A stretch of 17,088 nt of DNA from JANNAT01 sp031422555 (GCA_031422555.1 JANPLZ010000044.1:1-17088); one strand, 5' to 3'; counted from the stretch's first letter, positions 1-6,802 are shown. Numbers and translations are program-made. Notes: generated by a model from the letters alone, not told the origin.

Positions 1-1230
1 CCCGAAGGTTTGGGCGCGCGGTCTGTCACCGTGGCGGGGGCAGTGACGGTCACGGCGGATGCGGCGATATATCTGCGCGGCGGCAAAGTTGCGCTTGATG
101 GCAACGCTTTGCGCGTTGAGGCCGACTTTGCCACCAATGGCGCGCGGCCAAAGCTGTCGGCGACGGTAACGGCCGGGGCGCTGACCTTGCCCGCGGCCCC
201 CGGTGGCGGCACCAGCGGCGGCGCTGCGGCGGCGGGCTGGCCGCGCACGGCGATTGATGTATCGGGACTTGCGGCGCTGGACGCCGAAGTGGCCCTGACC
301 GCCGACAGTCTTGATCTGGGTCTGGTCAAATTTGGGGCGACGCAAATGTTGGTCACTGTTGATCGTAGCCGCGCGGTGTTCGATATTCGCAAGGCCGTGG
401 CTTATGGTGGCACGATTGCGGGCCAATTTGTTGTAAATGGGCGCAAGGGCCTGTCGGTGGGCGGCGATCTGTCCTTTGCCGATATGGCGTTGCAGCCGTT
501 GTTGACCGATTTTGGCGGCTATGACCGACTGATCGGCACCGGTGATTTGCGGGTGAAATTTCTGGGCGTTGGCAATTCGGTCGATGCGATCATGCAAGGG
601 TTGGAAGGCGCGGGCTCGGTGGCTTTGACCAAGGGCGAAATCCGGGGGCTGGATATTGCGGGCATGCTGCAAAATATGGATCCGTCGTTTGTCGGCGAAG
701 GCCAAAAGACGATTTTTGACAGTCTGGGCGGCAGTTTTATCATTGCGGGTGGGGTGTTGCGCAATAATGATCTGGTGCTTGGCGCGCCCTTCATCACGGC
801 GACGGGGGCGGGCGATGTCGGTTTGGGCGCGCGCAATCTGGAATATCGCATCAAGGCCACGGCCATATTTGACGGATTGAGGGCAGATGACAGCGGGGCG
901 GGCGGACTGACTGCGCCCTTGCTGATCAAAGGGCCTTGGGCTGATCCGCAATTCTCGCTGGATCTGCAGGCTTTGGCGGATGAAAAGCTGGCCGAAGAAC
1001 GGGCGAAACTGGAGGCCCAGTTGCAAGCCGAAGCCGACGCCCTGAAGGCAGAGGCGCAGGCCAAAGTCGATGCCCTAGAGGCCGAGGCCCGCGCCAAGCT
1101 GGAGGCTGAATTGGGCATCGTGCAACAAGAGGGCGAAACACTGGAAGACGCCGCCAACCGCCGCGCCAGCGAAGTGCTGGAGGAAGAGGCGCGCAAGGCC
1201 TTGGAAAGTATCTTGAACGGCACCAATTAA
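1..1230 (+). CDS. AsmA-family protein, C-terminal part (5' end outside window)
   Basis: The frame is open from the first base, so the gene starts before the window and about 409 residues of its C-terminal end are visible. The repeated beta-rich segments of the type GDLSFADMALQPLL, GTGDLRVKFLGVGNS and LEGAGSVALTKGEIRGLDI are typical of the AsmA C-terminal region. AsmA-like proteins are large envelope proteins anchored in the inner membrane and linked to outer-membrane assembly and bridge-like lipid transport. From about base 970 the protein changes into an Ala/Glu/Lys-rich helix with 11-residue periodicity, which should form a coiled coil or a long charged helix up to the stop codon. The gene converges on a small minus-strand regulator remnant 31 bp downstream. 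The family is well supported; the exact subfamily and substrate are unknown. Confidence 0.85.
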   Translation, partial: PEGLGARSVTVAGAVTVTADAAIYLRGGKVALDGNALRVEADFATNGARPKLSATVTAGALTLPAAPGGGTSGGAAAAGWPRTAIDVSGLAALDAEVALTADSLDLGLVKFGATQMLVTVDRSRAVFDIRKAVAYGGTIAGQFVVNGRKGLSVGGDLSFADMALQPLLTDFGGYDRLIGTGDLRVKFLGVGNSVDAIMQGLEGAGSVALTKGEIRGLDIAGMLQNMDPSFVGEGQKTIFDSLGGSFIIAGGVLRNNDLVLGAPFITATGAGDVGLGARNLEYRIKATAIFDGLRADDSGAGGLTAPLLIKGPWADPQFSLDLQALADEKLAEERAKLEAQLQAEADALKAEAQAKVDALEAEARAKLEAELGIVQQEGETLEDAANRRASEVLEEEARKALESILNGTN

Positions 1231-1244
1231 GAGTGAGTATTTAA

Positions 1245-1267
1245 GCCAAAATGAAACAATTTTAGGC
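1245..1267. terminator. Weak AT-rich hairpin between convergent genes
   Basis: The arms gcc-aaaat (1245-1252) and atttt-a-ggc (1259-1267) pair over 8 bp with one bulged A and a 6-base loop. The hairpin sits just after the asmA-like stop codon and overlaps the stop of the minus-strand gene. T-rich sequence follows at 1269-1273 and 1280-1286. It could end transcription from either side, but the stem is weak. Confidence 0.3.
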
Positions 1268-1708
1268 AGATTTTAGCGGATTTTTTGCATCAGCCGGATC
1301 AGCGCGATAGCCGAAATCGGGTATGATATCGGCGATGTCAAAGGCGGCGCCCGCCGGGGTTTGGGGCATGAATTGCCCTGCCAGCCGCAATTTTGCATAT
1401 TCATGCACCAGTGACCACAGCATCACTTCGCCCCGCCGCTGGCCATCGGTGGCATCGGCTTTGTCCCAATCAAGGCCCGGTGATATTTCCGCCAAAACGG
1501 CATAGCTGGCCCTCGCGGCCTGTGGCAGACCGGCGTTTTGATAGTCGCAATAGAGGGGCGAAAACATCAATCCGAACAGGTGCGGGTGCGTCAGCGCAAA
1601 GCGGGAATAGCCCTCCATCGCCGCCAGTAGCCGCGCTTGTTCAAATCGCCATGGCGGTTGGGTTTTATGGGTAGGGACATGCGCGGCGAAGGCGCTTCGT
1701 GGGTTCAT
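1262..1708 (-). pseudogene. 5'-truncated TetR-family regulator (WHG-type C-terminal domain only)
   Basis: The open frame gives 148 residues, about 125 of which (from residue 24) look like the ligand-binding half of a WHG-type TetR/AcrR regulator. The segment YSRFALTHPHLFGLMFSP (34-51) is the usual start of helix packing in that domain, and WSLVHEYAKL (98-107) sits at the WHG motif, with Glu103 replacing the usual Gly. Intact relatives carry about 90 more N-terminal residues including the DNA-binding helix-turn-helix, and none of that is present here. The first 20 residues resemble nothing in the family, and there is no good Shine-Dalgarno sequence before the ATG at 1708. I infer a deletion or rearrangement with a breakpoint near 1635-1660. 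Another possibility is a stand-alone ligand-binding protein, which I think less likely. Confidence 0.6.
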
Positions 1709-1793
1709 CGCGGCGCTGGGCTATGTGGCCCTGATGACCTTGGCATTGTTTGTGCAGGCCTTGTTGGGGCTGCCGGTGATTCGGCTATACTAG
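1683..1793 (+). other. Hydrophobic open segment, possible remnant of a membrane protein gene
   Basis: This plus-strand frame reads as a membrane-helix-like stretch (GFIAALGYVALMTLALFVQA, then LLGLPVIRLY and TAG at 1791-1793). It has no ATG at its left end, and only an internal ATG at 1734 would give a peptide of 19 residues. It lies directly across the supposed breakpoint of the truncated TetR gene and 15 bp before a rho-independent terminator. It could be the 3' end of a deleted gene that once used that terminator, or a chance open frame. Confidence 0.3.
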
Positions 1794-1807
1794 CCGGTCA
1801 GGATGTG

Positions 1808-1838
1808 AAAATCCGCCCTGGTTTCAGGGCGGGCTTTT
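1808..1838. terminator. Bidirectional rho-independent terminator downstream of gcrA
   Basis: A perfect 8-bp GC-rich stem, ccgccctg (1813-1820) and cagggcgg (1825-1832), encloses a gttt loop. It is flanked by aaaa on the left (1808-1811) and tttt on the right (1835-1838), so it can work on both strands. On the minus strand it lies 31 bp after the gcrA stop codon. On the plus strand no intact gene now precedes it. Confidence 0.8.
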
Positions 1839-1868
1839 GCGCAATTCGCGGATGGTTGCGCTTTTGTC

Positions 1869-2489
1869 TTAGCGGCGGCGGTCGCGTCGCGCGCTCATCG
1901 GTTGGAAGGCGACGCCGACATGCGCTTCGCAATAGGGTTTGCCGGGCACCGATGGCAGGCCACAGAACCAGAAATCATCCGTCGCCGGATCGCCGATTGG
2001 CCATTTGCAGGTGCGTTCCGTCAACTCCATCAGGGTCAGCCGTTTTGCGCGCTTTTCAACTTCGCGCACCGACGCCAAAGCCTCGGGCGAGATTTCGTTG
2101 GCGGAAGGCTGCGGCGGCAGGGGCTGGCCCGCCGGAATGATCGCCTTGCGCATCGGCAAAGTGGTGATCGTTGCACCGGACGCCGGGGCTGCGGCAACCG
2201 GGGCGGCGCGTTCGGGCACAGCGCGGGGTTCAGCGCGCGGAATGTCCGCAGCATGCGCGCGCGCGGCAGGTTCGGCGCGCGGCGCGGCTGCGGCGGGTGC
2301 CGCATCGACGTCCTCTGCCTCATCGCGGCCCGTTCCGGGGCCGACGCGGTTCGACAGGCCAAGCCGATGCACTTTGCCGATCACCGCATTGCGGGTGACG
2401 CCGCCCAGTTCCTTGGCGATCTGGCTGGCCGATTGGCCTTCGGCCCACATTTTCTTGAGCGTCTCAACGCGCTCGTCGGTCCAGGACAT
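1869..2489 (-). CDS. gcrA: GcrA-type cell-cycle transcription regulator
   Basis: GcrA is an alphaproteobacterial regulator that binds sigma70-RNA polymerase and stimulates promoters carrying GANTC sites methylated by CcrM. The 206-residue product opens with MSWTDERVETLKKMWAEG and then RNAVIGKVHRLGL (33-45), the conserved N-terminal DNA-contact domain. An Ala/Pro/Arg-rich linker spans about residues 60-135. The C-terminal domain follows, with LMELTERTCKWPIGDP (153-168) and FWFCGLP (173-179); Cys161, Cys176, Cys187 and His190 form a possible metal site. I start at the ATG at 2489 because it has a GGAG eight bases upstream and matches the family's universal beginning; an open frame extends further but lacks homology. 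The gene is single, divergent from the RraB-like gene, and ends at a clear terminator. Confidence 0.95.
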   Translation of the reverse strand: MSWTDERVETLKKMWAEGQSASQIAKELGGVTRNAVIGKVHRLGLSNRVGPGTGRDEAEDVDAAPAAAAPRAEPAARAHAADIPRAEPRAVPERAAPVAAAPASGATITTLPMRKAIIPAGQPLPPQPSANEISPEALASVREVEKRAKRLTLMELTERTCKWPIGDPATDDFWFCGLPSVPGKPYCEAHVGVAFQPMSARRDRRR

Positions 2490-2677
2490 CTTCAACTCCG
2501 GTTTGCGGGCGAACAAAGGGGTTCTGCACCGCGCTGTTCTATTCAGGCCCATTCACTTTGGGATAGCATGGAATACAGGGGGATGGCGGCAAGATCAAGC
2601 GGGGCTGCGATTTGGGCTTGATTGGGGGGGGCGGATTTCTTAACAGCGGTCAGGCCCGCCAGCACAAAGGCAACAGC
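2490..2677. promoter_or_regulatory. Divergent promoter region of gcrA and the RraB-like gene
   Basis: The 188-bp gap must hold both start regions. I see an inverted repeat atcaagc (2594-2600) and gcttgat (2616-2622) with a 15-base loop. On the plus strand a weak promoter can be drawn: TTGATT at 2618-2623, a 17-base spacer and TAACAG at 2641-2646. The spacer contains eight consecutive G (2624-2631). No GANTC or TTAA-N7-TTAA (CtrA-type) element was found by eye. Confidence 0.3.
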
Positions 2678-2992
2678 ATGCATGATTACCGCGAACAACG
2701 CGCCGAGACATTTGAAACCTTTGCAACCGTCAGCCGCGGGGTAAAGCTGCCGAAATCGGCGGTGGTGGTCTATGAATTCATCGCCGAAGAGGTGGATACC
2801 GATTGGGCGGCGGTGAAAAAGGCGCTGCAAGCCAAAGGCTTTACGGTGCAATATAGCGGCGATGTGTTGCAGGCGCGTGTGGGGCCAATCGGGATTGATG
2901 CCGAAACGGTCTGGCATTGGGAACGCATTGCGACCGAAGCCGCGCTGCCGTTTGAATTTTATCCCGATGGCTGGGAATTGGCCGACGACTGA
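2678..2992 (+). CDS. RraB-like protein (putative RNase E regulator)
   Basis: The product is a small acidic protein of 104 residues starting MHDYREQRAETFETF. The order of elements fits the RraB family (regulator of RNase E activity B): an EQR-containing N-terminal helix, VVVYEFIAEE (30-39), a DWAAVKKALQAKGF helix (42-55), a WHWERIATEA helix (79-88), and the end FEFYPDGWE (92-100), which resembles the YDGW ending of E. coli RraB. RraB binds the RNase E scaffold and changes mRNA decay; that role here is inferred. ATG 2678 has an aaagg Shine-Dalgarno nine bases upstream. The frame opens further upstream, but without similarity or RBS. The last 34 bp overlap the convergent membrane-protein gene, so the two mRNAs can pair at their 3' ends. 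No metal or catalytic residues are evident. Confidence 0.6.
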   Translation: MHDYREQRAETFETFATVSRGVKLPKSAVVVYEFIAEEVDTDWAAVKKALQAKGFTVQYSGDVLQARVGPIGIDAETVWHWERIATEAALPFEFYPDGWELADD

Positions 2993-3387
2993 GCCGTTGC
3001 TGCCGATGTGCGGCGGGCCTGCCCGAACCGCGTCAGCGCCGGGATGGTCAGAAAGATAAGCCATTGCGGCATTGGCCAGACGCTGCCCAAAACAATTGCA
3101 CCATAGGCCAGAAACAGCCCGGCAAAGCCGATTTGCGTTGCGGCAAGTGTTGCTTCAAGGGCGCGGTTTGGCCGCAGCGCCAACGCAGCCAGAGCCACGC
3201 TAAAAACCAGCAGGTTGACCGAAACCGCATGCCACAGCACCGAGGCAAAGGCCCGCAGCCCCGGCAGTTGCAGGCCCGCAAGCATGGCCTCATGCACTTC
3301 GGGGCCACCCATGAACAGATGAATGCCAAGGGTCATCGCCATCAACGCGGCGGCGATGGCGGTTGGATAGGACGGGGTGCTGGACAT
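2959..3387 (-). CDS. Small four-helix integral membrane protein, function unknown
   Basis: The 142-residue product has four predicted membrane helices at about residues 8-26, 46-70, 82-103 and 106-120, and a hydrophilic Ser/Ala-rich tail. Charged or polar features near the membrane include HLFMGGPEVHE (23-33) and LWHAVSVN (51-58), with three histidines that may matter for function. I chose ATG 3387 because it has an aaagg Shine-Dalgarno and follows the operator region directly; the longer open frame upstream is antisense to the TetR gene. The gene is divergent from a TetR regulator with two palindromes between them, so it is the likely regulated target, perhaps of a toxic or hydrophobic compound response. 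I do not recognise the family and assign no function. Its 3' end overlaps the RraB-like gene by 34 bp. Confidence 0.75.
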   Translation of the reverse strand: MSSTPSYPTAIAAALMAMTLGIHLFMGGPEVHEAMLAGLQLPGLRAFASVLWHAVSVNLLVFSVALAALALRPNRALEATLAATQIGFAGLFLAYGAIVLGSVWPMPQWLIFLTIPALTRFGQARRTSAATAQSSANSQPSG

Positions 3388-3401
3388 TTTGTGCCTTTCT
3401 A

Positions 3402-3417
3402 CATACGGTTGCGTATG
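3402..3417. promoter_or_regulatory. Palindromic operator site 1
   Basis: CATACG-GTTG-CGTATG is a perfect 6-bp inverted repeat with a 4-base centre, 15 bp upstream of the membrane-protein start codon. It shares the core ATACG-N4-CGTAT with site 2. A TetR dimer site between a tetR gene and its divergent neighbour is the obvious reading. Confidence 0.75.
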
Positions 3418-3444
3418 GTTCGCAAAGGGCGGGGCGTTAGTCAA
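3415..3444 (-). promoter_or_regulatory. Candidate promoter of the membrane-protein gene
   Basis: On the minus strand TTGACT (3444-3439, five of six matches to the -35 consensus) is followed after 18 bases by AACCAT (3420-3415), a poor -10. The -35 touches operator site 2 and the -10 overlaps site 1, so a regulator bound to either palindrome would block polymerase. The weak -10 keeps confidence low. Confidence 0.35.
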
Positions 3445-3457
3445 TACGCCTCCGTAT
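3444..3457. promoter_or_regulatory. Palindromic operator site 2
   Basis: ATACG-CCTC-CGTAT is a perfect 5-bp inverted repeat with a 4-base centre. Its centre lies 41 bp, about four helical turns, from that of site 1. It ends 8 bp before the TetR start codon, where binding would also block that gene's own expression. Both sites continue with GGTT on the right. Confidence 0.75.
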
Positions 3458-3465
3458 GGTTGAAG

Positions 3466-4041
3466 ATGGAACAGGCTGAGACACCTCGTCGCAGGCGGCT
3501 GGCTGCACAGGATTGGCTGTTGGCGGGCTACCGCGCCTTGGTGCGCCAAGGGCCGGCTGGATTGCGCGCCGAAGCGCTGGCCCGCGATCTGGGCACCACG
3601 AAAGGATCGTTTTACTGGCATTTCGCCGATGTCGGGGCCTTTCGGGCAGCATTGCTGACCTATTGGGTCACGCGCGCCTTCAACGAGGTGCTGGCCGCCG
3701 TCGAGGTGGAAACCGCGCCCGCTGCACGGCTGCATCGGCTGGTTGCCTTGGCGGTCGGGTATCGCGATCCCGACTATGGCGGCGCGGCGCTGGAGCCGGC
3801 ATTGCGGGCTTGGGCGCGCGAAGATGCGGCGGTGGCTGCGGCCGTGGCCGACATGGACGCACGGCGCCTTCGCTATGTTGCAGCGCTGTGTGCAGCCTGC
3901 GGGCGGGCTGATCCGGCATTGCCGGGTTTGATCTATGCTGCCGTTACCGGTTATACCGTGTTTGACGCCGCCACCATTCCAGTGGCCGACGCCCAAGCCG
4001 GAATGCGCGCCCTGCTGCATCTGGCGGGGGTGCCGGGTTAG
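3466..4041 (+). CDS. TetR/AcrR-family transcriptional repressor
   Basis: The 191-residue product has an N-terminal TetR helix-turn-helix: RLAAQDWLLAGYRALVRQG (11-29) followed by RAEALARDLGTTKGSFYWHF (34-53), where TTKGSFYWHF is the recognition helix signature. The rest (about 60-191) is an Ala/Leu-rich helical ligand-binding and dimer domain without a recognisable ligand. I start at ATG 3466; an in-frame ATG at 3415 would put palindrome 2 inside the gene and is less likely. The Shine-Dalgarno is weak (ttgaag directly before the ATG), which suits a low-level, autoregulated repressor. The divergent membrane-protein gene is the likely target. The 3' end overlaps guaD, convergent, by 3-4 bp, with no room for a terminator between them. 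Confidence 0.9.
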   Translation: MEQAETPRRRRLAAQDWLLAGYRALVRQGPAGLRAEALARDLGTTKGSFYWHFADVGAFRAALLTYWVTRAFNEVLAAVEVETAPAARLHRLVALAVGYRDPDYGGAALEPALRAWAREDAAVAAAVADMDARRLRYVAALCAACGRADPALPGLIYAAVTGYTVFDAATIPVADAQAGMRALLHLAGVPG

Positions 4042-5312
4042 ACCTTCGTGCCAGCCACCCAGACCGCCCTGATAGCCCGGTCATCGCCCAGCATGATCGT
4101 TGGAAAAAGCGCTTCCCAAACATCACCTGCCCGTCTTCTGGCCTGCTCGATCAAGGGGGTAGAGGCCAGATCAATCACCACAAGATCGGCCTCTAACCCC
4201 ACGGCAACATTGCCGATTTTAGCCTCGGCATGCAGGGCGCGCGCCGAACCGGCGGTGGCCAGCCACCACAACTGACTGGGATGCAGGGCCGCGCCGCGCA
4301 ACTGTGCCACCTCATAGGCGGCGGCCATGGTGCGCAGCATCGAAAACGACGACCCACCGCCGGTATCGGTGGCAAGGCCCACCCGCAGTTGCGGCGCCAG
4401 CGCCATGTTGAACAAGCCCGACCCGATAAAGGTGTTCGACGTCGGGCAATGCACCAGACTGGCCCCCATCTCGGTCAACCGCGACTTTTCGCGCAAGGTC
4501 AGATGGATCGCATGACCAAAAACCGCACCCTTGCCCAGCAGTCCGTGTTTCTCATAGGTATCCAGATAGTCGCGGGCATCGGGAAACAGGTCCTTGACCC
4601 AGGCAATCTCGTCATGTTGTTCCGACAGATGGGTTTGCATCAGGCAACCGGGGTTTTCGGCCCAAAGCGCCCCCAAGGCGGCCAGTTGATCGGGGCTGGA
4701 CGTGGGTGAAAACCGCGGCGTGATCACATAAGACAGCCGGTCCACCCCATGCCAGGTTTGCAACAACTGCTTGCTGTCGTCATAGGCCGCTTGTGCCGTG
4801 TCGCGCAGCCCATCGGGCGCGTTGCGGTCCATACAGGTTTTACCGGCGAAGGCGCGCATCCCCCGGCTTTGCGCGGCGGTAAAGAACGCCTCAACCGATT
4901 GCGGGTGAATGGTGGCATAGGAACACATCGAGGTGGTGCCATGCGCCAGCGCCAGATCAAGATAGCAGTTGGCGACAGTATCGGCATAGGCCCGGTCGCC
5001 AAAGCGCATTTCTTCGGGGAACGTATAGGTGTTCAGCCAATCAATCAGCCGCTTGCCCCACGACGCGATGATGGCGGTCTGCGGATAATGCACATGGGCG
5101 TCGATAAAGCCTGCCGAAATCAGATGGCGGCCATAGTCGGTGACGCGTGCGTGGCGGTAGGCCGCGCGTATTGGCCCGGCTGGCCCGACCGCGACAATCC
5201 TGCCTTGGTCAACCACAACCGCGCCATGGCTTTCGTGCCGCGCCGCCTCCGGGCCACCTTCAAACGGGTCGCCCGCAAAGGACAAGACCTGCCCCAAAAG
5301 TAAATCGGCCAT
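4038..5312 (-). CDS. guaD: Guanine deaminase
   Basis: The enzyme hydrolyses guanine to xanthine and ammonia in purine salvage and catabolism, in the cytosol. The 424-residue product shows the amidohydrolase-fold metal ligands in the guanine-deaminase context: GFIDAHVHYPQTAIIASWG (68-86, His73 and His75), QTHLSEQ (226-232, His228, Glu231), GHAIHL (266-271), and DTGGGSSFSMLRTM (316-329, Asp316). The stretch LIDWLNTYTFPEE is specific to guanine deaminases. Two ATG codons are adjacent. AGGAGG lies 3 bases from the first (5315) and 6 from the second (5312), so I prefer the second, giving MADLLLGQ. The gene stands alone, divergent from mgtE and tail-to-tail with the TetR gene. No purine riboswitch is visible in the 119-bp upstream gap. 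Confidence 0.93.
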   Translation of the reverse strand: MADLLLGQVLSFAGDPFEGGPEAARHESHGAVVVDQGRIVAVGPAGPIRAAYRHARVTDYGRHLISAGFIDAHVHYPQTAIIASWGKRLIDWLNTYTFPEEMRFGDRAYADTVANCYLDLALAHGTTSMCSYATIHPQSVEAFFTAAQSRGMRAFAGKTCMDRNAPDGLRDTAQAAYDDSKQLLQTWHGVDRLSYVITPRFSPTSSPDQLAALGALWAENPGCLMQTHLSEQHDEIAWVKDLFPDARDYLDTYEKHGLLGKGAVFGHAIHLTLREKSRLTEMGASLVHCPTSNTFIGSGLFNMALAPQLRVGLATDTGGGSSFSMLRTMAAAYEVAQLRGAALHPSQLWWLATAGSARALHAEAKIGNVAVGLEADLVVIDLASTPLIEQARRRAGDVWEALFPTIMLGDDRAIRAVWVAGTKV

Positions 5313-5431
5313 CATCCGCCTCCTGTTCTGCTGTCGTTACACTACCGCCTTACAAGAAATCAGCAAATATCCTGATGCCCCCTGTCTTGGGCAAACGGCT
5401 TTCGCTAAGGATAGCGGATGGAGGGCTGCGG

Positions 5432-6802
5432 ATGGTGGATGATCTGGCGCTGATGGACGACGATGAGGTGCACGCAGATCGCGTGGCAGCCATCCTTGAC
5501 GCGGTCGAGGCGGGCGATGCGCCGCGGTTAACGCAGCTTTTGGAACCGCTGCACGCTGCCGACATTGCCGACCTTCTGGAACAGATCAGCAGTGCCGAAC
5601 GCCGCGGTTTGCTGACCCTGTGGTCGGGGGAAATCGACGGCGAGTTGCTGTCGGAAATTGACGAATCCATCCGCGAAGAGGTGATCGGGTCGCTGCCGCG
5701 CGAAGTGGTCGCCGAAGCCATGCGCGAGTTGGACAGCGATGACGTTGTCGACATTCTTGAAGACCTTGATACCCCGCAACAAGATATCATTCTGGGTGCG
5801 TTGGAGTTGGCCGACCGGGTCGCGGTAGAGCAAGCGCTTGCCTATCCCGAAGACAGCGCCGGCCGCCTGATGCAGCGCGAAGTGGTGGTGGCCCCGGAAC
5901 AATGGACGGTGGGCGAGGCGATTGATTTTCTGCGCACCGCCACGCATTTGCCGGACCAGTTCTACCATGTGATCCTGACCGATCTGTCAATGGTTCCGAA
6001 GGGATACGTCACGTTGGGGCGGCTGTTGTCGTCGCGGCGCGAGATTGCGTTGATGGCGATTCTGGAAGACAGTTTCCGCACCGTCCCGGTGACCGAATCC
6101 GAGGCTGACGTGGCCTATATGTTCAACCAGTATCACCTGATTTCCGCGCCGGTGGTCAACGCAGATGGCCGTTTGGTGGGCGTGATCACCATTGATGACG
6201 CGATGAACGTGCTGGACGAAGAGCACGAACAAGACATGCTGCGACTGGCCGGGGTGGGCGACGATGCCAGCCTGTCGGATGGTGCGCTGGCATCGGCCCG
6301 CCAGCGTTTGCCGTGGCTTGTGGTGAACCTGTTTACCGCGTCGATTTCGGCTTTTGTGATTTCGCGGTTTGAAAATACCATCTCGATGCTGGTCACATTG
6401 GCGGCGCTGATGCCGATTGTGGCGTCAACTGGCGGCATTGCGGGCACGCAATCGCTGGCGGTGGCGGTGCGTGCGCTGGCCACGCGCAGCCTGACCTCGG
6501 CCAATGCCAAACGGGTGGTGATGCGCGAATTGCAAGGCGGTTTGCTGAATGGCCTGGGCCTCGCGCTGATTTTGGGTGTCGGTGGGTTCTTGATTTTCGG
6601 CGATTGGAAACTGGGCGTGGTTTTGGGTGTGGCGATGATCGCCAATCAGGTCGTTGCCGCGCTGGGCGGCGTTTTGGTGCCGCTGACGCTGAACCGGCTG
6701 AAGCTGGACCCCGCACTGGCGTCGGGCACATTCGTCACCACCTTGACCGATGTGTTCGGCTATCTGACCTTTCTGGGTCTGGCCAGTCTGGTGCTGTTGT
6801 GA
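5432..6802 (+). CDS. mgtE: Magnesium transporter MgtE
   Basis: MgtE is an inner-membrane Mg2+ channel gated by cytosolic Mg2+. The 456-residue product has the full layout: an MgtE N-terminal helical domain (about 30-135, including HAADIADLLEQI and ELDSDDVVDILEDLD), two CBS domains (about 140-205 and 207-265), a plug helix, and five membrane helices (about 295-456). The pore region PIVASTGGIAGTQSLAV (328-344) and DPALASGTFVTTLTDVFGY (426-444) are conserved, and Asp440 corresponds to the pore Asp that selects Mg2+. ATG 5432 is chosen because GGAGGG (5420-5425) lies six bases upstream; an earlier in-frame ATG at 5375 lacks an RBS. The upstream gap is too short for a complete M-box riboswitch and I see none. 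The stop codon overlaps the next start. Confidence 0.95.
   Translation: MVDDLALMDDDEVHADRVAAILDAVEAGDAPRLTQLLEPLHAADIADLLEQISSAERRGLLTLWSGEIDGELLSEIDESIREEVIGSLPREVVAEAMRELDSDDVVDILEDLDTPQQDIILGALELADRVAVEQALAYPEDSAGRLMQREVVVAPEQWTVGEAIDFLRTATHLPDQFYHVILTDLSMVPKGYVTLGRLLSSRREIALMAILEDSFRTVPVTESEADVAYMFNQYHLISAPVVNADGRLVGVITIDDAMNVLDEEHEQDMLRLAGVGDDASLSDGALASARQRLPWLVVNLFTASISAFVISRFENTISMLVTLAALMPIVASTGGIAGTQSLAVAVRALATRSLTSANAKRVVMRELQGGLLNGLGLALILGVGGFLIFGDWKLGVVLGVAMIANQVVAALGGVLVPLTLNRLKLDPALASGTFVTTLTDVFGYLTFLGLASLVLL

Noticed and set aside
519..1226. Long antisense open frame over the asmA-like gene
   Set aside because: It is a Ser/Ala-rich shadow of the GC-rich coding strand, with no similarity and no ribosome site.
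2171..2398. Arg-rich plus-strand frames opposite gcrA
   Set aside because: They mirror the Ala/Pro-rich linker codons of gcrA and show no independent coding signal.
3388..4020. N-terminal extension of the membrane-protein frame across the TetR gene
   Set aside because: The extension is antisense to the TetR coding region and passes both operator palindromes; the ATG at 3387 has a proper Shine-Dalgarno.
5316..5431. Possible Mg2+-sensing M-box riboswitch before mgtE
   Set aside because: The space is only about 116 bp and shared with the guaD start; I see no M-box stems or terminator.
5147..5431. N-terminal extension of the mgtE frame into guaD
   Set aside because: It is antisense to guaD, and the ATG at 5432 has GGAGGG at ideal spacing and yields the usual family length.
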